This document shows, piece after piece, positions 44,101 through 51,683 of a stretch of 64,000 nt of DNA. The DNA comes from Propionispira arboris (GTDB taxonomy: Bacteria > Bacillota > Negativicutes > Selenomonadales > Selenomonadaceae). Position numbers and translations under genes: made by a program. Location: positions 82,211-146,210 of the forward strand of contig NZ_FNZK01000011.1 of the NCBI RefSeq assembly GCF_900109225.1, given 5' to 3'. Positions within the stretch are counted from its first letter, which is position 1. Each line of letters begins with the position of its first letter. Under the pieces are notes generated by a model. It was not told the origin of the DNA. It was given only the letters and a program-made list of their open reading frames with translations, and made no database searches.

Positions 44101-45996
44101 TCATTATTATGTGCATTAGCACATCTTGTATTAGAATTAAATTTAAATGAAAAATTTAATTCTATAATGAAAGATTGCTATAAGATGATAGATGATTGTC
44201 AGGATAATGATACACTAAGTAAGTTGCTTTTTATATCAGCTCCATTATTGTTTATTTATGAAAGAAGTGCATTGTTCAAGAAAATTTCTGTGTTGAGTCA
44301 ATATGATAAGGATAGAGTTTTAGTCAATGTAATACATTATCTTATAAATGGAATTCTTCCAGATGAAGACATCACGAGCAATCAGTTTACCAATAGGATA
44401 AATAGTATTATTGATGCTAGAAAATTTTTAGAGGTTTTGAATCATATCAAAACAGATAGTATGTTCTCTTATGGTGTTGAAATATTAGTTGATGCACTTG
44501 TTGAAAAAAAGGCAATGTTTAAATCAAAAGCATCTTTACCAGAAAAACATTCTCTTGAAATTGCTGAAACATTAAAATTACAGATTGACCAAAAATTACC
44601 GGATGAACAAAATATTAAACATAGGGGGTATCTTATTGTTTGTTATGGACAAATTACACGCCTAAGAGAAGCTGGCGCTGACCGTGCAGGTAAACGGTGG
44701 AAAGAAATTTCTTTTAATTGGGAAGAAATTGAATCAATGGTAAATAATATCGCAAATGTTTCAGACAAATCATTGATATATTGTTTGTTATCTAAAAATG
44801 CACTTTATTCCAATAAGGGGTGGTGTGAAAAATTTGTAAAGGCTGCAGAAAATTTATTAGATTATATTCCTAATCAAATTGACAGATCTAGAAGGTATTA
44901 TGATGTTGCAAAAGCATATAATGATGTATCTAATAAAAATTCTGCGGAGTTTTTACTTAAAAAATCGTTTGAATTAACTCAATCAATCATTCATATCAAG
45001 CATAAGGATGAATTCTTGGGGAAAATCATTGAAGAAGCATATAATATTAGTCCTAATTTAGCTAATATTTTAGCAACAGAATTAGATGAATCAACTCATA
45101 ATATTCACTTGGGGAATATTGTTAATTCAATGAAACTTTCAAACGATCCAACAAAAATTAATAAAGAGAAATATATAAGCGATCGAAGAATTTTGTCAAG
45201 ATCATTAAGAAAAATTTATTCATCTTTTCAAGCAGGGCGTTTAATGCTATATAATCAAGATGTATTAGGTAAATGGGTTGAATCAGTTTTCGGATATGAT
45301 TTAGAAACGGTAAATATATCTATTAATTGGTATGTAGAAAACTATTTAAAATCAAATACAAAAGCAACTGGGGAGTTAGAAATTTTATATACTGGTTTAA
45401 TGAAATTAGTAAATACAATTTCAAAGTTTGAAACATTTTTAGGCGTTAAGCAGCCAGCGAAAGAGTTTCAGCAAGAATTTTATCGTTCTGTAGATATGGA
45501 AATATTTCATTATGATGAAAATGAAAAAAGCATGGATTTTTTAAAAAAATGGTTAATTGAAAATGTAATTACATATGCTAAAATATATGATCCATTTTTT
45601 GATGCAAATTATTTAGAATTGTTAAAAGTGTTAAAATGTGATATGAGAGTAACTATTCTTTTGGCCAGAAAAAGTAAGGACGTAGTAGATTATATGAATG
45701 ACTTAAGTGCAAGCTGGAAATCAATTTGTGATCAGTCGCCGGAATCAACTCGCATATATATATATCACACATCATCAGGGAAGACACCTATGCACGATCG
45801 GTATATTGTAACAGATAAGATAGGTCTTCAGTTGGGGACATCTGTAAATGGTTTGGGTAAAAGAGAAACTACTATAAAACCTTTAAATAATGATGAAAAG
45901 AATAAAGTTGAAGCAGATTTAATTAATCCTATGATATTAAATCCGCCTAGAGAGTTTGGTAATGAGAAATTAGACTATGATTGTTTTCGTCTCTGA
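41107..45996 (+). CDS. Giant STAND-like NTPase with C-terminal PLD-type nuclease motif
   Basis: The 1629-residue protein starts behind AAGGAGA. Residues 43-51 form a P-loop (GKPFTGKTT), with Walker B-like FFVIDGIQNLD near residue 140. From about residue 260 to 1450 it is a long array of helices resembling TPR/solenoid repeats. Near the end it has H1563-D-R1565-Y-I-V-T-D1570 followed by GTSVN, a variant of the PLD HxK(x)4D(x)6GSxN motif. STAND proteins use the repeats to sense phage products, and the effector then acts. This composition beside a SIR2 gene suggests an anti-phage system. It is AT-richer than the phage structural genes, a sign of separate origin. Confidence 0.7.
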   Translation: MENLTNYCTTFPKQPKKEILFDVALQMIYDAFDGDRTMIFIKGKPFTGKTTLLSQFARKYSDKTFSFFIGKDYCTSSPQAFLSDICDQMIHCSYINRSGVWDEKIGTFDQDTLKTCFSSLYRDLKSAVKKGKGPFFFVIDGIQNLDQFEGETLRRLLPTGDDQGIYVLLSGDENTKYHYECEYLPVAKFSKDNLKDYFDDIEDLTDKDIDEIYNASGGVAGYIVEYKRQSEQNRNKDLKGNIPDNLTKLMERTWNASREKNIDFDMLAIITFSPEKINRNLLLDITGKKEDQLDDMIKKSQMIEVDETSGLLDLTIYKEFLMIKLKDFEDVANTAMIKYYLKEDNQEGAFTQLPIIYKRTSKYNDIVKLLTVENLVKQLTSPEGGLSLVRRNIKILIKMASESKDWSRVALFNLLDALITNILIEDPILENKIEALLSVDEYETALNEALRSSLPEDLLKLISPVCSYMQKKGLTLPPSAKKALNDAVDRMDNTIQLTPWIIDGLYNIAADLFSIDSNLGLKLLKKISKYDGNEIDNGNLVDMLCTKLAVNYNFEGEELETLKTLKTEIKNDSLREVALNAPSLILRMDTTGLFEQLKNIQDVSAKLFLLKAWCEEHKNEDNMSDVFFYAIQILYEDAGKTISIIYLRQFSIFILYFKNTEAVQKAIKLIDDLKETAIKSPKEEYARLEISLSEAENKFNIQGSVERFYSIYFECIEITELDVKCNILGRLLIGFHRVINGDNALYAEINNELKQSYKNLLDLSSEHFDAVYSLIIMLARYDHKLAVELAKKINLCDCRNNMFKEIARAYSCKTVSEIDFNFLIDLIYMITYIPLRDWLFTMVLRNLVLKDQNPDNKIIWILYDKLKNINNFKAMAICSACFMKWFKTDIRKVENLYSQMINSLEKISTKWARINIGYNIVNLLSTYDQDMAKKMIQYLSSDIFKGEYSEKRVLDTSVRTIKLSIKILKDLRNLSDFNDKLSLLEKNINKIPSAIDKMSLLCALAHLVLELNLNEKFNSIMKDCYKMIDDCQDNDTLSKLLFISAPLLFIYERSALFKKISVLSQYDKDRVLVNVIHYLINGILPDEDITSNQFTNRINSIIDARKFLEVLNHIKTDSMFSYGVEILVDALVEKKAMFKSKASLPEKHSLEIAETLKLQIDQKLPDEQNIKHRGYLIVCYGQITRLREAGADRAGKRWKEISFNWEEIESMVNNIANVSDKSLIYCLLSKNALYSNKGWCEKFVKAAENLLDYIPNQIDRSRRYYDVAKAYNDVSNKNSAEFLLKKSFELTQSIIHIKHKDEFLGKIIEEAYNISPNLANILATELDESTHNIHLGNIVNSMKLSNDPTKINKEKYISDRRILSRSLRKIYSSFQAGRLMLYNQDVLGKWVESVFGYDLETVNISINWYVENYLKSNTKATGELEILYTGLMKLVNTISKFETFLGVKQPAKEFQQEFYRSVDMEIFHYDENEKSMDFLKKWLIENVITYAKIYDPFFDANYLELLKVLKCDMRVTILLARKSKDVVDYMNDLSASWKSICDQSPESTRIYIYHTSSGKTPMHDRYIVTDKIGLQLGTSVNGLGKRETTIKPLNNDEKNKVEADLINPMILNPPREFGNEKLDYDCFRL

Positions 45997-46112
45997 TTAA
46001 TTAATATAGTTAACGATGTGGGTAATAACAAAGACAAAATAATGTCTGTTATATACTAGGAGAGATAAAAGCAAGTTTTTTGCCATTTAGGGTATAAAGG
46101 AGCGATGCGTAA

Positions 46113-47231
46113 ATGACGGAAATACGTGAAGGCAGTGGCGAGTGTATGAATTATGCTGAAAAGGCAAGAAACGGGGAAGTTGTTGACACACAAAATGCGT
46201 TAGAAATAGAATGGGCTAATGACTTAACGTCTAAAATTATACCTATAGAAAAAAAGGCAAGAACTCTATTTTCTCGAACCAAGAAAAATTTAAACAAAGG
46301 TAATATTGTACTTGTAATTGGAGCAGGTGTATCAATTTCATGTGGTCTTCCGGCATGGAATGAATTAGTAAAAGAAGTTTCTATTCATTTATTGAAGGGT
46401 CGAGGACTCTATAAGGATGAAGTGTTAGGTACTATATACGCGATGCGTTTTGCAAAAAATCTTGTGCAATTGACACAAGCTTTAACTGCAGTATTTAGTG
46501 AAGAAGAAATAGCTCAGGCTGTGATAAAAATACTTTCAGAAAAAAACAGAAAGATTTCCCGATTATTATATACAGTTTGCGATTTTATTGAATATTTAAT
46601 AAATGTCAATGATAAGCTTGGAAAGCCGACATGTGTATTGACTTTTAATTATGATACAATAATTGAAGATGAATTAGCTAAACGCAATATTGTTATTAAA
46701 AGTTGTGATAGAAATTACGATGTAAAAACAGTGCATCCATGTCAACACATAATAATTCATGTACATGGTAGTATGCATTTGAAAGATAAGAGCAATATTG
46801 TGCTTTCAGAACACAGTTATGGAGAGGCATATTTATGTGGAAAATATGCAGATCCTCTATCAATTAGCATATCCAATGGAAAGGTTCCACTTTTTGTTGG
46901 ATTTTCGTTTAATGACATATTTGTTAGACAAATACTCCAGAAGTGCTCTATGGAAAAAAATAGAGAAATAGCTGTAGGCTTACTTGCTAAATCAGATTTA
47001 ATAGAAAATGCTGAAATAAAGATTTCAGATGAATATATGGAGGGCTATACGATAAATGATAAAGCAGGTTGGTCTAAAACAGGAAAATCTCCTATTCCAA
47101 TACGACGAGAAGCTTTAGGCAAAATACGTGAACAATTTGCTAGAGTTGTGCTTAGTTCCGTAGGTGTTGAATGGTGGTCGACAAATAATTGGGATGAAAT
47201 TCCCTTAGAATTAAAAAAACTTATTAACTAA
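46113..47231 (+). CDS. SIR2-family putative NADase effector
   Basis: The 372-residue protein starts behind AAGGAGCG. It has the SIR2 NAD-binding motif VIGAGVS (G70-A71-G72), LTFNYDTIIE, the catalytic-type histidine in IIHVHGSM (H218), SEHSYGE and FVGFSFNDIFVR. SIR2 domains in defence systems deplete NAD+ and stop phage growth. It follows the STAND-like gene by 117 bases on the same strand. I infer that the two form one system, but no overlap proves co-translation. Confidence 0.8.
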   Translation: MTEIREGSGECMNYAEKARNGEVVDTQNALEIEWANDLTSKIIPIEKKARTLFSRTKKNLNKGNIVLVIGAGVSISCGLPAWNELVKEVSIHLLKGRGLYKDEVLGTIYAMRFAKNLVQLTQALTAVFSEEEIAQAVIKILSEKNRKISRLLYTVCDFIEYLINVNDKLGKPTCVLTFNYDTIIEDELAKRNIVIKSCDRNYDVKTVHPCQHIIIHVHGSMHLKDKSNIVLSEHSYGEAYLCGKYADPLSISISNGKVPLFVGFSFNDIFVRQILQKCSMEKNREIAVGLLAKSDLIENAEIKISDEYMEGYTINDKAGWSKTGKSPIPIRREALGKIREQFARVVLSSVGVEWWSTNNWDEIPLELKKLIN

Positions 47232-47518
47232 TATAAGCCTTGCATAAGAAATGTATTTATTATTAACAAGGATATACAACTGCTTATTATGAACTATTTT
47301 TGGAGAAATTGTGTTTTTGCATGGTATTCTCTTAAGCAATAGGTGTGGCTGTGATTTTATCAGCGTGTTGGATGAAGTATTTGAGCTTGTAGAAAAAAAC
47401 CTTATTATATAAATCAAAGTTGCCGATGCAGTCACCTTTTTATGTTGCTATACGTGTCGATATGCTGTTTAATCCCTGTGATACAAGGGCGAAGTTATAT
47501 AACTATACACACTAAAAA
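47232..47518. other. Non-coding gap with decayed coding remnant
   Basis: No full gene is seen. A stop-free plus-strand piece at 47293-47412 reads as a protein C-terminus (GCDFISVLDEVFELVEKNL), perhaps a remnant of a lost gene. The rest holds nothing I can name and leads to the tRNA scars. Confidence 0.3.
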
Positions 47519-47565
47519 TTTAGGATCTGGTGCCAGCGATGTGCAGGTTTAAGTCCTACACACCA
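47519..47565 (+). other. 3' half of a tRNA-Leu(UAG)-like gene, att scar
   Basis: The sequence from TTAGGATC (anticodon loop) through GGTGCCAGCGATG (variable arm), GCAGGTTTAAGTCC (T-arm) to a CCA end matches tRNA-Leu with anticodon TAG. The 5' half is missing. Such 3' fragments arise when an element integrates into a tRNA gene, so it may be the right attachment site of the phage or another element. Confidence 0.65.
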
Positions 47566-47721
47566 TTTTAATTATTATTTGCTATGGGCACAAAATGGGC
47601 ACAATAACAAAGTTTAATAACGAAGAAAGCCAGTAAAATCAATAGAATAAGCTTTTATTGAAATGGTATAGAAAAAGTCGATGAAGCCAGTTAAATCAAT
47701 GGAAGAAGGCGCTTTAAGGAC

Positions 47722-47757
47722 AAAACTTCTAAGCCGTGGGTCCCGCGTTCGAATCGC
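47722..47757 (+). repeat. Left att repeat of the integrative element (36 bp)
   Basis: These 36 bases are identical to 63638-63673. They begin four bases before the anticodon loop CTTCTAA and cover most of the tRNA-Arg 3' half. The repeat marks the left end of the mobilizable element. Confidence 0.85.
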
Positions 47758-47770
47758 GGCAGTCGCACCA
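47726..47770 (+). other. 3' half of tRNA-Arg(UCU) gene
   Basis: The piece runs from loop CTTCTAA (anticodon TCT) and stem GCCGT through a perfect T-stem (CCGCG/CGCGG around TTCGAAT) to CAGTCGC-A-CCA. The expected 5' strand GCGACTG is not found upstream, so the gene is not intact here and is not expected to give a working tRNA. Confidence 0.8.
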
Positions 47771-47783
47771 ATTGTAATCAAGG

Positions 47784-47811
47784 GTCTTAGCATTTTGCTA
47801 AGGCTTTTTTT
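47784..47811 (+). terminator. Intrinsic terminator after tRNA fragment
   Basis: GTCTTAGCA and TGCTAAGGC pair over nine positions around TTT, followed by T7. It likely terminated the original tRNA transcript. Confidence 0.75.
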
Positions 47812-47834
47812 GTTGTTGTAAACCAATTTGTAGA

Positions 47835-47890
47835 CCAAATAAAGGGAATGGCTAAGTAATTTTAAATACTTAGCCATTCCCTTTATTTGG
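47835..47890. terminator. 24-bp perfect inverted repeat at element left end
   Basis: The arms 47835-47858 and 47867-47890 are exact complements around an 8-base AT loop. It stands 40 bases after the end of the leftward repressor gene and between it and att, so it can act as a bidirectional terminator insulating the element. Confidence 0.65.
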
Positions 47891-47929
47891 TAAAATGCTA
47901 GTTTTCTGATCTACGCGAGAACAAATTTT

Positions 47930-48679
47930 TTACAATAAATTCAAGTCATTTATTGTTAGCGGATATAAATATGTTCCTATTACTTTCGGAATAGGTGGAA
48001 TATACCATGTTTCATTAGTAAGAGAATCAGTATAGCATGTTTCATAATTAATTAGTTTTTGTAAACTGTATTCAAGATATGGTTCGTTGGGACTTACAAA
48101 TCGATCATAATCAACAAGATGATAGGGATTTTCGATATTATGAATGATTTTTTCTTTAAACAAGTCCCATAAGCCATAAACTTTTGGGTGAACGCTTTCA
48201 ATATAAGAAATATTTTTAGAGGAATTTTCGTAATAAATTTTTTCTTCCTTTTCACGATATTTGGTTCTTTTTTTTATTGATTCATTAAACTGAAAAATAA
48301 GTTCTTTCCAATTTTTGAATGCATTCAAAAGATTAAATTTATCATTTAATAATGGAGGGGTTTTAGTGATACCTCCATTTGTAGCATAAGTTAATAAATC
48401 AATAAAAGGTTTTGGCATATTTTGAGTTAATATCTTGTGAGTTTTTTGAAAATAATAGTCGTGTTGAGGTTCATCTGAACGACCTAATAAATAGTCAGTA
48501 GAAACATAAAAAAAATCAGATATCAGCACTAATACATCATAACTAGGCTTGAAATCACCTTTTAAAGATTCAAAGCGTTGGTATTGCCGCAGCGTTATGT
48601 TTAGCTCTGAAGCAATGACGGGTTGAGTTATTTTGAATTGTGTTCGCAATATTTTTAATCGTTCGTTAAATAATGACAA
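47930..48679 (-). CDS. XRE-family repressor of the integrative element
   Basis: The 249-residue protein has an N-terminal XRE HTH (LKILRTQFKITQPVIASELNITLRQYQRFE, residues 8-37) and a long C-terminal region without a recognised protease motif. It is divergent from the excisionase-integrase operon. Two dyads in the 97-base gap are placed to be its operators, one of them filling the spacer of the rightward promoter. It should keep the element integrated. Confidence 0.8.
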   Translation of the reverse strand: MSLFNERLKILRTQFKITQPVIASELNITLRQYQRFESLKGDFKPSYDVLVLISDFFYVSTDYLLGRSDEPQHDYYFQKTHKILTQNMPKPFIDLLTYATNGGITKTPPLLNDKFNLLNAFKNWKELIFQFNESIKKRTKYREKEEKIYYENSSKNISYIESVHPKVYGLWDLFKEKIIHNIENPYHLVDYDRFVSPNEPYLEYSLQKLINYETCYTDSLTNETWYIPPIPKVIGTYLYPLTINDLNLL

Positions 48680-48696
48680 AAAACCACCTCAAATAC

Positions 48697-48754
48697 TTGA
48701 CAACGACATTAAATGTCGTTATTATATTAATATAAACACGACATTTAATGTCGT
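48697..48754 (+). promoter_or_regulatory. Excision-integrase promoter with embedded operators
   Basis: TTGACA (48697-48702) and TATTAT (48720-48725) are separated by exactly 17 bases, and those bases are a palindrome of the form ACGACATT-A-AATGTCGT. A second copy (ACGACATTTAATGTCGT) lies at 48738-48754. Repressor bound at the first would cover the promoter spacer directly. Confidence 0.75.
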
Positions 48755-48776
48755 TTAATAGAAAGGGGGAGAGAAA

Positions 48777-49181
48777 ATGAAAATAATGCTTGGAAAAATT
48801 AGAGCTGAAAATAATTTAACGCAACAAGAAGTAGCTGATATGATAGGGATTTCGCTTAGAATGTATCAACGACTTGAATGTGCTGAATCAAATGGCTCTA
48901 TAAAAATTAGAGAAAAAATATCGGATTTATTTAAGATAAGTTCAGATAAACTCTTTTTAAAGGTTAAAGATATTAGAAAGGATGAGTCTAGTATGATAAC
49001 AACAAATAAAAAATTATACGATGTAGATGAATTTTGCACACAGGTTCTAAATAACAAAATTTCAAAGAGTACGATATATGCAAAAATAAAAACAGGTGAG
49101 ATTAAAGCCATTAAAATCGGAAGAAAGCCGCTGATCCCGGCTTGGTTCGTCGAAGAGCTATTAACCTCACACAACATATAA
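48777..49181 (+). CDS. XRE-excisionase fusion protein
   Basis: The 134-residue protein starts after AAAGGGGGAGAG. Residues 1-60 are an XRE HTH (LTQQEVADMIGISLRMYQRLE), and residues 75-134 are an excisionase-type HTH_17 (YDVDEFCTQVLNNKISKSTIYAKIKTG, then AIKIGRKPLIP). The fusion would couple promoter control to excision directionality. It precedes the integrase by 82 bases. Confidence 0.75.
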   Translation: MKIMLGKIRAENNLTQQEVADMIGISLRMYQRLECAESNGSIKIREKISDLFKISSDKLFLKVKDIRKDESSMITTNKKLYDVDEFCTQVLNNKISKSTIYAKIKTGEIKAIKIGRKPLIPAWFVEELLTSHNI

Positions 49182-49262
49182 ATTATAGCATGGAAAAGAT
49201 AAAAAGTCATTTTGCATAAACCGTGTATCAGAGAAAATCTAAAATGTAAATAAGGTGATAAT

Positions 49263-50447
49263 TTGGGGAATAAAAGATTTCGCGGCGAAGGTACAGTTGC
49301 TTATAATGAACACAGAGAAAATTATATAGCACGATTTTCATACATCGATATAAGAACTGGTATAGTAAAGCGAAAAAGTTTTTCCGCTAAAAGTGCACAA
49401 GAAGCGTTACGACGAGGGAAAAAATGGAAACGCGATATTGAAACAGGTCTTTTGCCTGATGGCGAAAAAACGACGCTATGGGCGTGGCTGGATTTTTGGC
49501 TCATCAATTATGCAAAAAATAAAGTTAGAGAAAAAACATTTGATAAATATGAATCTTGCTTGCGTTGTTATGTTAAACCAAGACTTGGCAATGTTGCGAT
49601 TCAGAAAATAACTGGCATTCAGGTTCAGCAAACATTTAATGAATTATTGGTAACAGGTGGTGAACGTGGAAAAGGTATTTCATCGAGTACAGTAAATGCT
49701 ACAAGGAAATATCTTCGAGCAGCTTTTGATCAGGCACAAAAAGATGGTATTGTGAAAAACAACGCCATTGAAAATACGGTTGCTGTCAAAACTATTAAAC
49801 GTGACATACAAATTTTAACGTTCGAACAGTCAAAAAATCTAATTGCACAGTCAAAGGACTTTAAAAAACAGTATGGAGACGTTCCGTATATAATTTTAGT
49901 GCTTTCATTAGAGACAGGCATGCGTTTAGGGGAATTGATAGCTTTAAAATGGGACTGTGTGAATTTAAATAGTGGCTTGATATATGTTAAACGGTCAGCA
50001 AATACAAGCAAGCCAAGCTTGTATTTTCAGGAACCGAAAACAAAAAAATCAATACGGCAAATTTCATTAATGGATTCAACCATTTCAGCACTTAAAAAGT
50101 ATAAAGATTGGCAAAATTCTTACAAAGCTATATTGGGGGATAAATATAAGGATAATGGATTAGTGATTGTAAATCTTTTTGGCAATATATTGCATCCAAG
50201 TAATTTTACAAAACGAATTTTTAAACCATTGTTAAATAAAGTAGGTATTGACCGCAGTTTTCGCTTTCATGATTTACGGCACACGCATGCGAGTCAACTT
50301 TTAATGGCTGGAGTAAATCCTAAAATTGTACAGGAGAGATTAGGACATTCTACAATTGCCATGACGCTTAATACTTACTCCCATCTACTTCCTTCGATGC
50401 AGGAGGAAGCAGTTAAAGCACTTGAACAAAAGCTACGGGAAGTATAA
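49263..50447 (+). CDS. int: Tyrosine recombinase (integrase)
   Basis: The 394-residue protein starts at TTG after AAGGTGATAA. It has an N-terminal AP2-like arm-binding part, a SAM-like core domain and the catalytic domain with Arg in ETGMRLGELIALKWD, H-x-x-R in FHDLRHTHASQLL, and His/Tyr in GHSTIAMTLNTYSHLLP. It would recombine the tRNA-Arg core sites at 47722 and 63638. Confidence 0.93.
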   Translation: MGNKRFRGEGTVAYNEHRENYIARFSYIDIRTGIVKRKSFSAKSAQEALRRGKKWKRDIETGLLPDGEKTTLWAWLDFWLINYAKNKVREKTFDKYESCLRCYVKPRLGNVAIQKITGIQVQQTFNELLVTGGERGKGISSSTVNATRKYLRAAFDQAQKDGIVKNNAIENTVAVKTIKRDIQILTFEQSKNLIAQSKDFKKQYGDVPYIILVLSLETGMRLGELIALKWDCVNLNSGLIYVKRSANTSKPSLYFQEPKTKKSIRQISLMDSTISALKKYKDWQNSYKAILGDKYKDNGLVIVNLFGNILHPSNFTKRIFKPLLNKVGIDRSFRFHDLRHTHASQLLMAGVNPKIVQERLGHSTIAMTLNTYSHLLPSMQEEAVKALEQKLREV

Positions 50448-50507
50448 AAAGTTACACACTCAATAGAGGAAATACCTTACAAAAAAAGTGATTGGAATTA
50501 GTATACT

Positions 50508-50819
50508 ATGGGCGATGCGTTAATTCAATATAAAGGGACAATATACGAAAAAGGATATGGGCAGGTTGGTAAAACAGTAATGCAGGATCAAGCACTAAAG
50601 AAATCTGCGAAACTTGTTTATGCTTATCTTTGTACATTTGGTTCGGGAGCATTTCCGAGCAGAAGTAAAATCTGCGCTGATTTGAAAATTGGGAAAACTA
50701 CATTAACGGATAGTATTAAAGATTTAATGCGAAACGGGTATCTTAGCGTAGAGCAGCAACGATCTGAACAGGGGCAGTTTAGCCATAATGTATATATTAT
50801 TGAATTTGTTAAGAAATAA
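50508..50819 (+). CDS. Winged-helix DNA-binding protein (replication or oriT accessory)
   Basis: The 103-residue protein has an HTH_36-type winged helix (SAKLVYAYLCTFGSGAFPSRSKICADLKIGKTTLTDSIKDL). Such domains occur in plasmid replication initiators and accessory regulators. It sits immediately upstream of a hairpin-rich region, which it may bind. Confidence 0.65.
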   Translation: MGDALIQYKGTIYEKGYGQVGKTVMQDQALKKSAKLVYAYLCTFGSGAFPSRSKICADLKIGKTTLTDSIKDLMRNGYLSVEQQRSEQGQFSHNVYIIEFVKK

Positions 50820-50826
50820 ATATACC

Positions 50827-51085
50827 GTGTCCTTCTAAGCGGTCACCGCTTAGAAGGACACTAATATAACAAGTTTTTAATACTACAATAATAGAAAGTA
50901 CTGCTCTATTACTCGATACTTAATCATACTGCGTATAATTAAGTATCACACCTGACACAATTTATAATTGTTTTAAATCTGCGCTATCACTGGATTTTTC
51001 TGTCTGCCAAATGTCAGACGTTGGCAGACGGAAAATGATAGGAGCCTTGTAAATTAAGAAAAAATATGTCTGCTAAATTAGCAGA
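50827..51085. other. Hairpin-rich region, candidate oriT or origin
   Basis: The 283-base gap has four inverted repeats: a perfect 16-bp stem with TCA loop (50827-50861), a 10-bp repeat GATACTTAAT/ATTAAGTATC (50915-50947), a 9-bp repeat GTCTGCCAA/TTGGCAGAC (51002-51029) and TCTGCTAA-A-TTAGCAGA (51069-51085). The last two share GTCTGC. It lies just ahead of the mobilization genes, where an oriT is expected. No nic site can be named. Confidence 0.5.
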
Positions 51086-51102
51086 GAAAGGATTGCTATA
51101 TT

Positions 51103-51375
51103 ATGACAGAAGAGGAAGCTATGCAACGCTTATGTAAGGATCTTAGGTCTGATCTTAGGCGTCAAACAGAAATCCGAATATCGATATTAAAACATATGAC
51201 ATCAGCATTACGAGAGATTAAAGGGCTAGAAGACATAGAGCTTATTTTGTGTGAGACAAAAATTGAAGAGGATAAAGTCATTATAAAATATGGCAATGAG
51301 TATGAAGTGCGCTTGAATATTGAAAATGACTCGCATATAAATATGATGGTTGATGTGTTAAACGAGGTGATTTAA
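51103..51375 (+). CDS. Hypothetical protein in mobilization operon
   Basis: A 90-residue charged helical protein (EEEAMQRLCKDLRSDLRRQTEIRIS) starts after AGAAAGGA. It precedes the ribbon-helix-helix gene by one base. It may be part of the relaxosome or its control; no family recognised. Confidence 0.5.
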   Translation: MTEEEAMQRLCKDLRSDLRRQTEIRISILKHMTSALREIKGLEDIELILCETKIEEDKVIIKYGNEYEVRLNIENDSHINMMVDVLNEVI

Positions 51376-51376
51376 A

Positions 51377-51667
51377 ATGGAAAGATTTACTTTTAGGATG
51401 AGCTATGCAGAAAAAGAACGTTTGGAAAAAATGGCTGCATCGAATAATAAAAATCTTTCAGCATTCGTTCGTGAATTGCTTTTTGCCGATGGGAGTATAC
51501 AAAATAAGATAGATTTTTATGCAAATATAAATCAAAAGATAGAAGCATTACAAAAGCAAGGCTTGATCACGAATCAAATAATTTATCAGTTATTGGTAAA
51601 AACAATAGGCACTACCGATGCAGAAAATATAATAGAACAAATTGAAAAATATGTGACGGAACAATAA
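51377..51667 (+). CDS. Ribbon-helix-helix relaxosome accessory protein (MobC-like)
   Basis: The 96-residue protein begins with an RHH pattern (RFTFRMSYAEKERLEKMAASNNKNLSAFVRELL) and continues with a helical tail. MobC/TraY-like RHH proteins bind oriT and help the relaxase open the DNA. It lies directly before the coupling protein gene. Confidence 0.65.
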   Translation: MERFTFRMSYAEKERLEKMAASNNKNLSAFVRELLFADGSIQNKIDFYANINQKIEALQKQGLITNQIIYQLLVKTIGTTDAENIIEQIEKYVTEQ

Positions 51668-51683
51668 AGGGAGTTGTTGATAA

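Larger units (their letters stand above)
2341..47565. mobile_element. HK97-type siphophage prophage or phage-plasmid with ParAB and HUH Rep
   Basis: The region holds a repressor/Cro switch, early genes, a complete packaging-head-tail-lysis series and a terminal methyltransferase plus defence genes, in normal siphophage order. The tail tip genes follow the lambda M-L-K-J order. No integrase is found between the repressor and the tRNA-Leu-like scar at 47519-47565, whereas a rolling-circle Rep, ParA and ParB are present. The borders given are approximate: the left one is the repressor end, the right one the tRNA scar. Genes at 1-2230 may also belong to it. Confidence 0.75.

Noticed and set aside
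47614..47877. Minus-strand frame across the tRNA fragment encoding a plausible-looking basic protein
   Set aside because: It runs through the tRNA 3' half and terminator; the RTRDPRL-like text is the usual artefact of translating tRNA sequence.
50827..50861. Hairpin with GTGTCC/GGACAC ends as a further ParB-site copy
   Set aside because: Only the outer six bases agree with the phage dyads; arm length and core differ.
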